Shown here: piece after piece, positions 57,901-60,900 of the stretch
Layout: each line of letters opens with the position of its first letter
Position numbering within the stretch: position 1 is the first letter of the stretch
NCBI GenBank assembly: GCA_018389105.1
Contig: JACATO010002209.1
Location: 62,001 to 126,000, forward strand
Direction of reading: 5' to 3'
Origin: Nautilus pompilius
Taxonomy: Eukaryota; Mollusca; Cephalopoda; Nautilida; Nautilidae
Length of the DNA: 64,000 bases
Position numbers and translations under genes: made by a program
The notes under the pieces: generated by a model
The model's database searches: none
What the model saw: the letters and a program-made list of their open reading frames with translations, nothing else
What the model was told of the DNA's origin: nothing

Positions 57901-60900
57901 TGATTGATAATAAGAAATGTAAATGGTACATGTGTTTGAGTGTGATTAGTATTCCCATTGCTATAGAGTGATAATTTATTGAAAACCAAAGATGGAGAAC
58001 TGTGGGAATGCTGTAAGGCATGCTGTAGGATACAGTGTATCACAGTAAGTGATTATCTGTAAACTTGGTTCTGATGGACTTGCCTTGTAATAGCTGACTA
58101 AGATCAATATCTCAGTGTCAAGACTGACAACTGACTTGAGACACAGCAGGATCATCAGCTAAGTATATTAATCACTTCCATTTTATGGATCTTAAAGCCC
58201 ACCACCATCTGTCCAATGATCTACTATTGACAGTAAGACAGGCAAGCAAAGATTAACTGGTACAGACCACAGCAGCAGTGATGTCAAGTTATATTCTTGG
58301 GTGCATCATAGTTTCTAACTGGAAGTTTGGGATGGCGCTGCAAAGTTGTGGTGACATTGCTGGAAGGGAGTAGTGTTTTTTGGTGCCACTATCCCACATG
58401 ATAAATAGAGAGTTCCCAGATTTCACACTGCCTGTTTTATATTCCAGGACAACAATGCCCATGCCTACCACACAAAAAAAAAATCATCAGCTATCCTAAG
58501 AATGGATATATAAATAGCTTCCCCCTCCATCAGACCAGCCATGTTGCTTCACCATTCACCAGCAGAAGATGGAGGACAGCATCATACAGCATACACAACT
58601 TTCATATAACCTTCAAAAAATGGGCACAGTCCTCCAGTAGAAGTGAACCAGGATTCCCCAGATTTTACTTGGTTGATTCATCAGCATCATGATACATTCT
58701 TTCATACCTTGTTTGGATGATGATGGAGGAACAGTGGATTACTGATGCGGTTATGACCAAATGCTGGCAACATTTGCACATGTGCCCCATACATCAAACT
58801 CTTACTTATTGGGAAATGTAAATGACTTAGCATCAGTACATCGGATATGTGATAGCTTTGTGCATCCAAAACTGGGTTTTCTTTAAAGGACATGCTTATA
58901 GATTCACTTTTTTATGCATATTATTAAAATACAAGTCTTGTTTCAGTTTTACTTCCAAAAACAAAATGGGTGCAATGAGGAATTACATTAATTGCCACAA
59001 TTGTGTCATTGGAACATTGAGTCCACACAATTATGGTCAGTGCTTTGGTGTGTATTGTTTGCTTGTCATAACTTAATGTCAAGCAAATGTGAAAATCAAA
59101 ATGTATTTTTGTCTTGCTGCTGCTAGATGCAGAATTAGCTACAGGTTCCCATCAGTTTTATAGCTTCCTGTATTAAACTTAAGAAACAGTTGCTGTCTCC
59201 CTATTTGCATTTGACAGTAAAAGCTAGTAAACATTTCTTGTGTTTTGAACACTATTTTATTTGCGACTGTTGTAAATGTCACCTAATTTTTGTTTTATGC
59301 TAAACAGCACTCTAGATAGAATGAGTCTCTGAACTTATTAGAATAGAATCCTTTTTTTTTAGCGGAATGTTTAGCTGGCAAATACCGAGAGGTAGTCAAC
59401 AACTCATGCGTACATTGCCCTATTGGTGAGTACCAGGATATGAAATGGCAAACATCTTGTAAAATCTGTGGGAAAAGGTACCGAACTGACACTAAGGGCA
59501 CCAGCAGCAAAACAGGATGTAAATGTAAGTAAAATTGTATCTAAAGTAAAATAGATTTATCTGATAATAAATAGGCTTGATGTTGCCAAAAGATCCACTG
59601 CAGTGGCTACACTATTGTGCATTGTTTTGTAACTCTGCTACATAATAGTGCTTGTAGTATTTTAAGCTTAGAAAGCCAAATAATAATTTTTCAGTTGCTT
59701 CATTTGTTATATATTTGGTCAGTTTATTTGTCAAAATTATAGATAAAATAATTACCATTGTATTTACCTTTGAGTTTTTCCTAAAAGCATAACATGTAGT
59801 ATGAAATAAATTTCTACTATGTAATGGCTAGATACTATGTGCAGAGATTTATTCAACTAACTAGACACGATTGACATGCATTTCTCAGCCAGACAGTAAT
59901 ACAGGAGGGAGAAAACTTCACTTGCTGCAGTCAACAACTAATTATAAGAATAGTTCTATCTCAGAAGATCTTGCTGAGAATTGTCTAACTATACACTTTC
60001 TGTTTGTGTGGTGCTGGTGCCTACAAGATCAAACTATTGTTCTCTTAAGATTTTATTTTAGGTGTGTAAAGTTCAGCATTCATGACAAATGCAATGTCTT
60101 GAAGAATCCATATTATTAAAAATTGGTTACAAATCAATTCTGCGGCTTTTGAAAAAAAAAATTTTGTTTACGCAGAAACAGTTAGCCAATAACACCTGCA
60201 TGTGAATAGCATCAAGCACATAATCACCACAGGTAGTGGTTCTGATAGCAAGTCTCTTTTTGTTTAATTGTGACGATGTTACCACAGACCAAAGGTTCCA
60301 ACAGCGAGTCTCGTCTTGTTTCAGTCAGGATAATCTCAACCGATCAAAATTTCTGGTTTTAGTCGGTGATCTTACATTGACTTCATGAAGAATCTCTCTC
60401 TTTTCCAGAATTCTGATCTGTCTCTCTGTCCTTTTCTTGTGGAAGAACTTTTGCGTATCTTGTTTTAGGCTACATGCAAGCATTATGTTTTGTGTATATC
60501 TCAGTTTATAGATTGATCACCAAGCAGTATTAAAGATGCTGGGACAAAAACAGTTGTCGGGTGCTGAATATCAAAAGCAAAAGGCTAAGAATTAGAACTA
60601 TGTAAAGAAGCCACCACCTTCAAAAAAATTTCAATGGACTAACAATTCTTTGCTTTAATAATATTCCCATAGAACTCAAATTAAACAATGTACAACATTA
60701 ACAGCATGTACAAAAGGTGCTAGAGCCAAGTCTATCTGCATGCAATAATAACAAAAGTAAACAAGAACCCGCTGTTTGTACTCTGGCTGAAGAAGGACAT
60801 CAAATAATAACTTACCTGGCTAGCCTTACACTGCATGTGATATTAGAATTTTGATTAAAAAAACTAAAAAGGATGATTTCTTTTAAAAAGTGGGTGCATA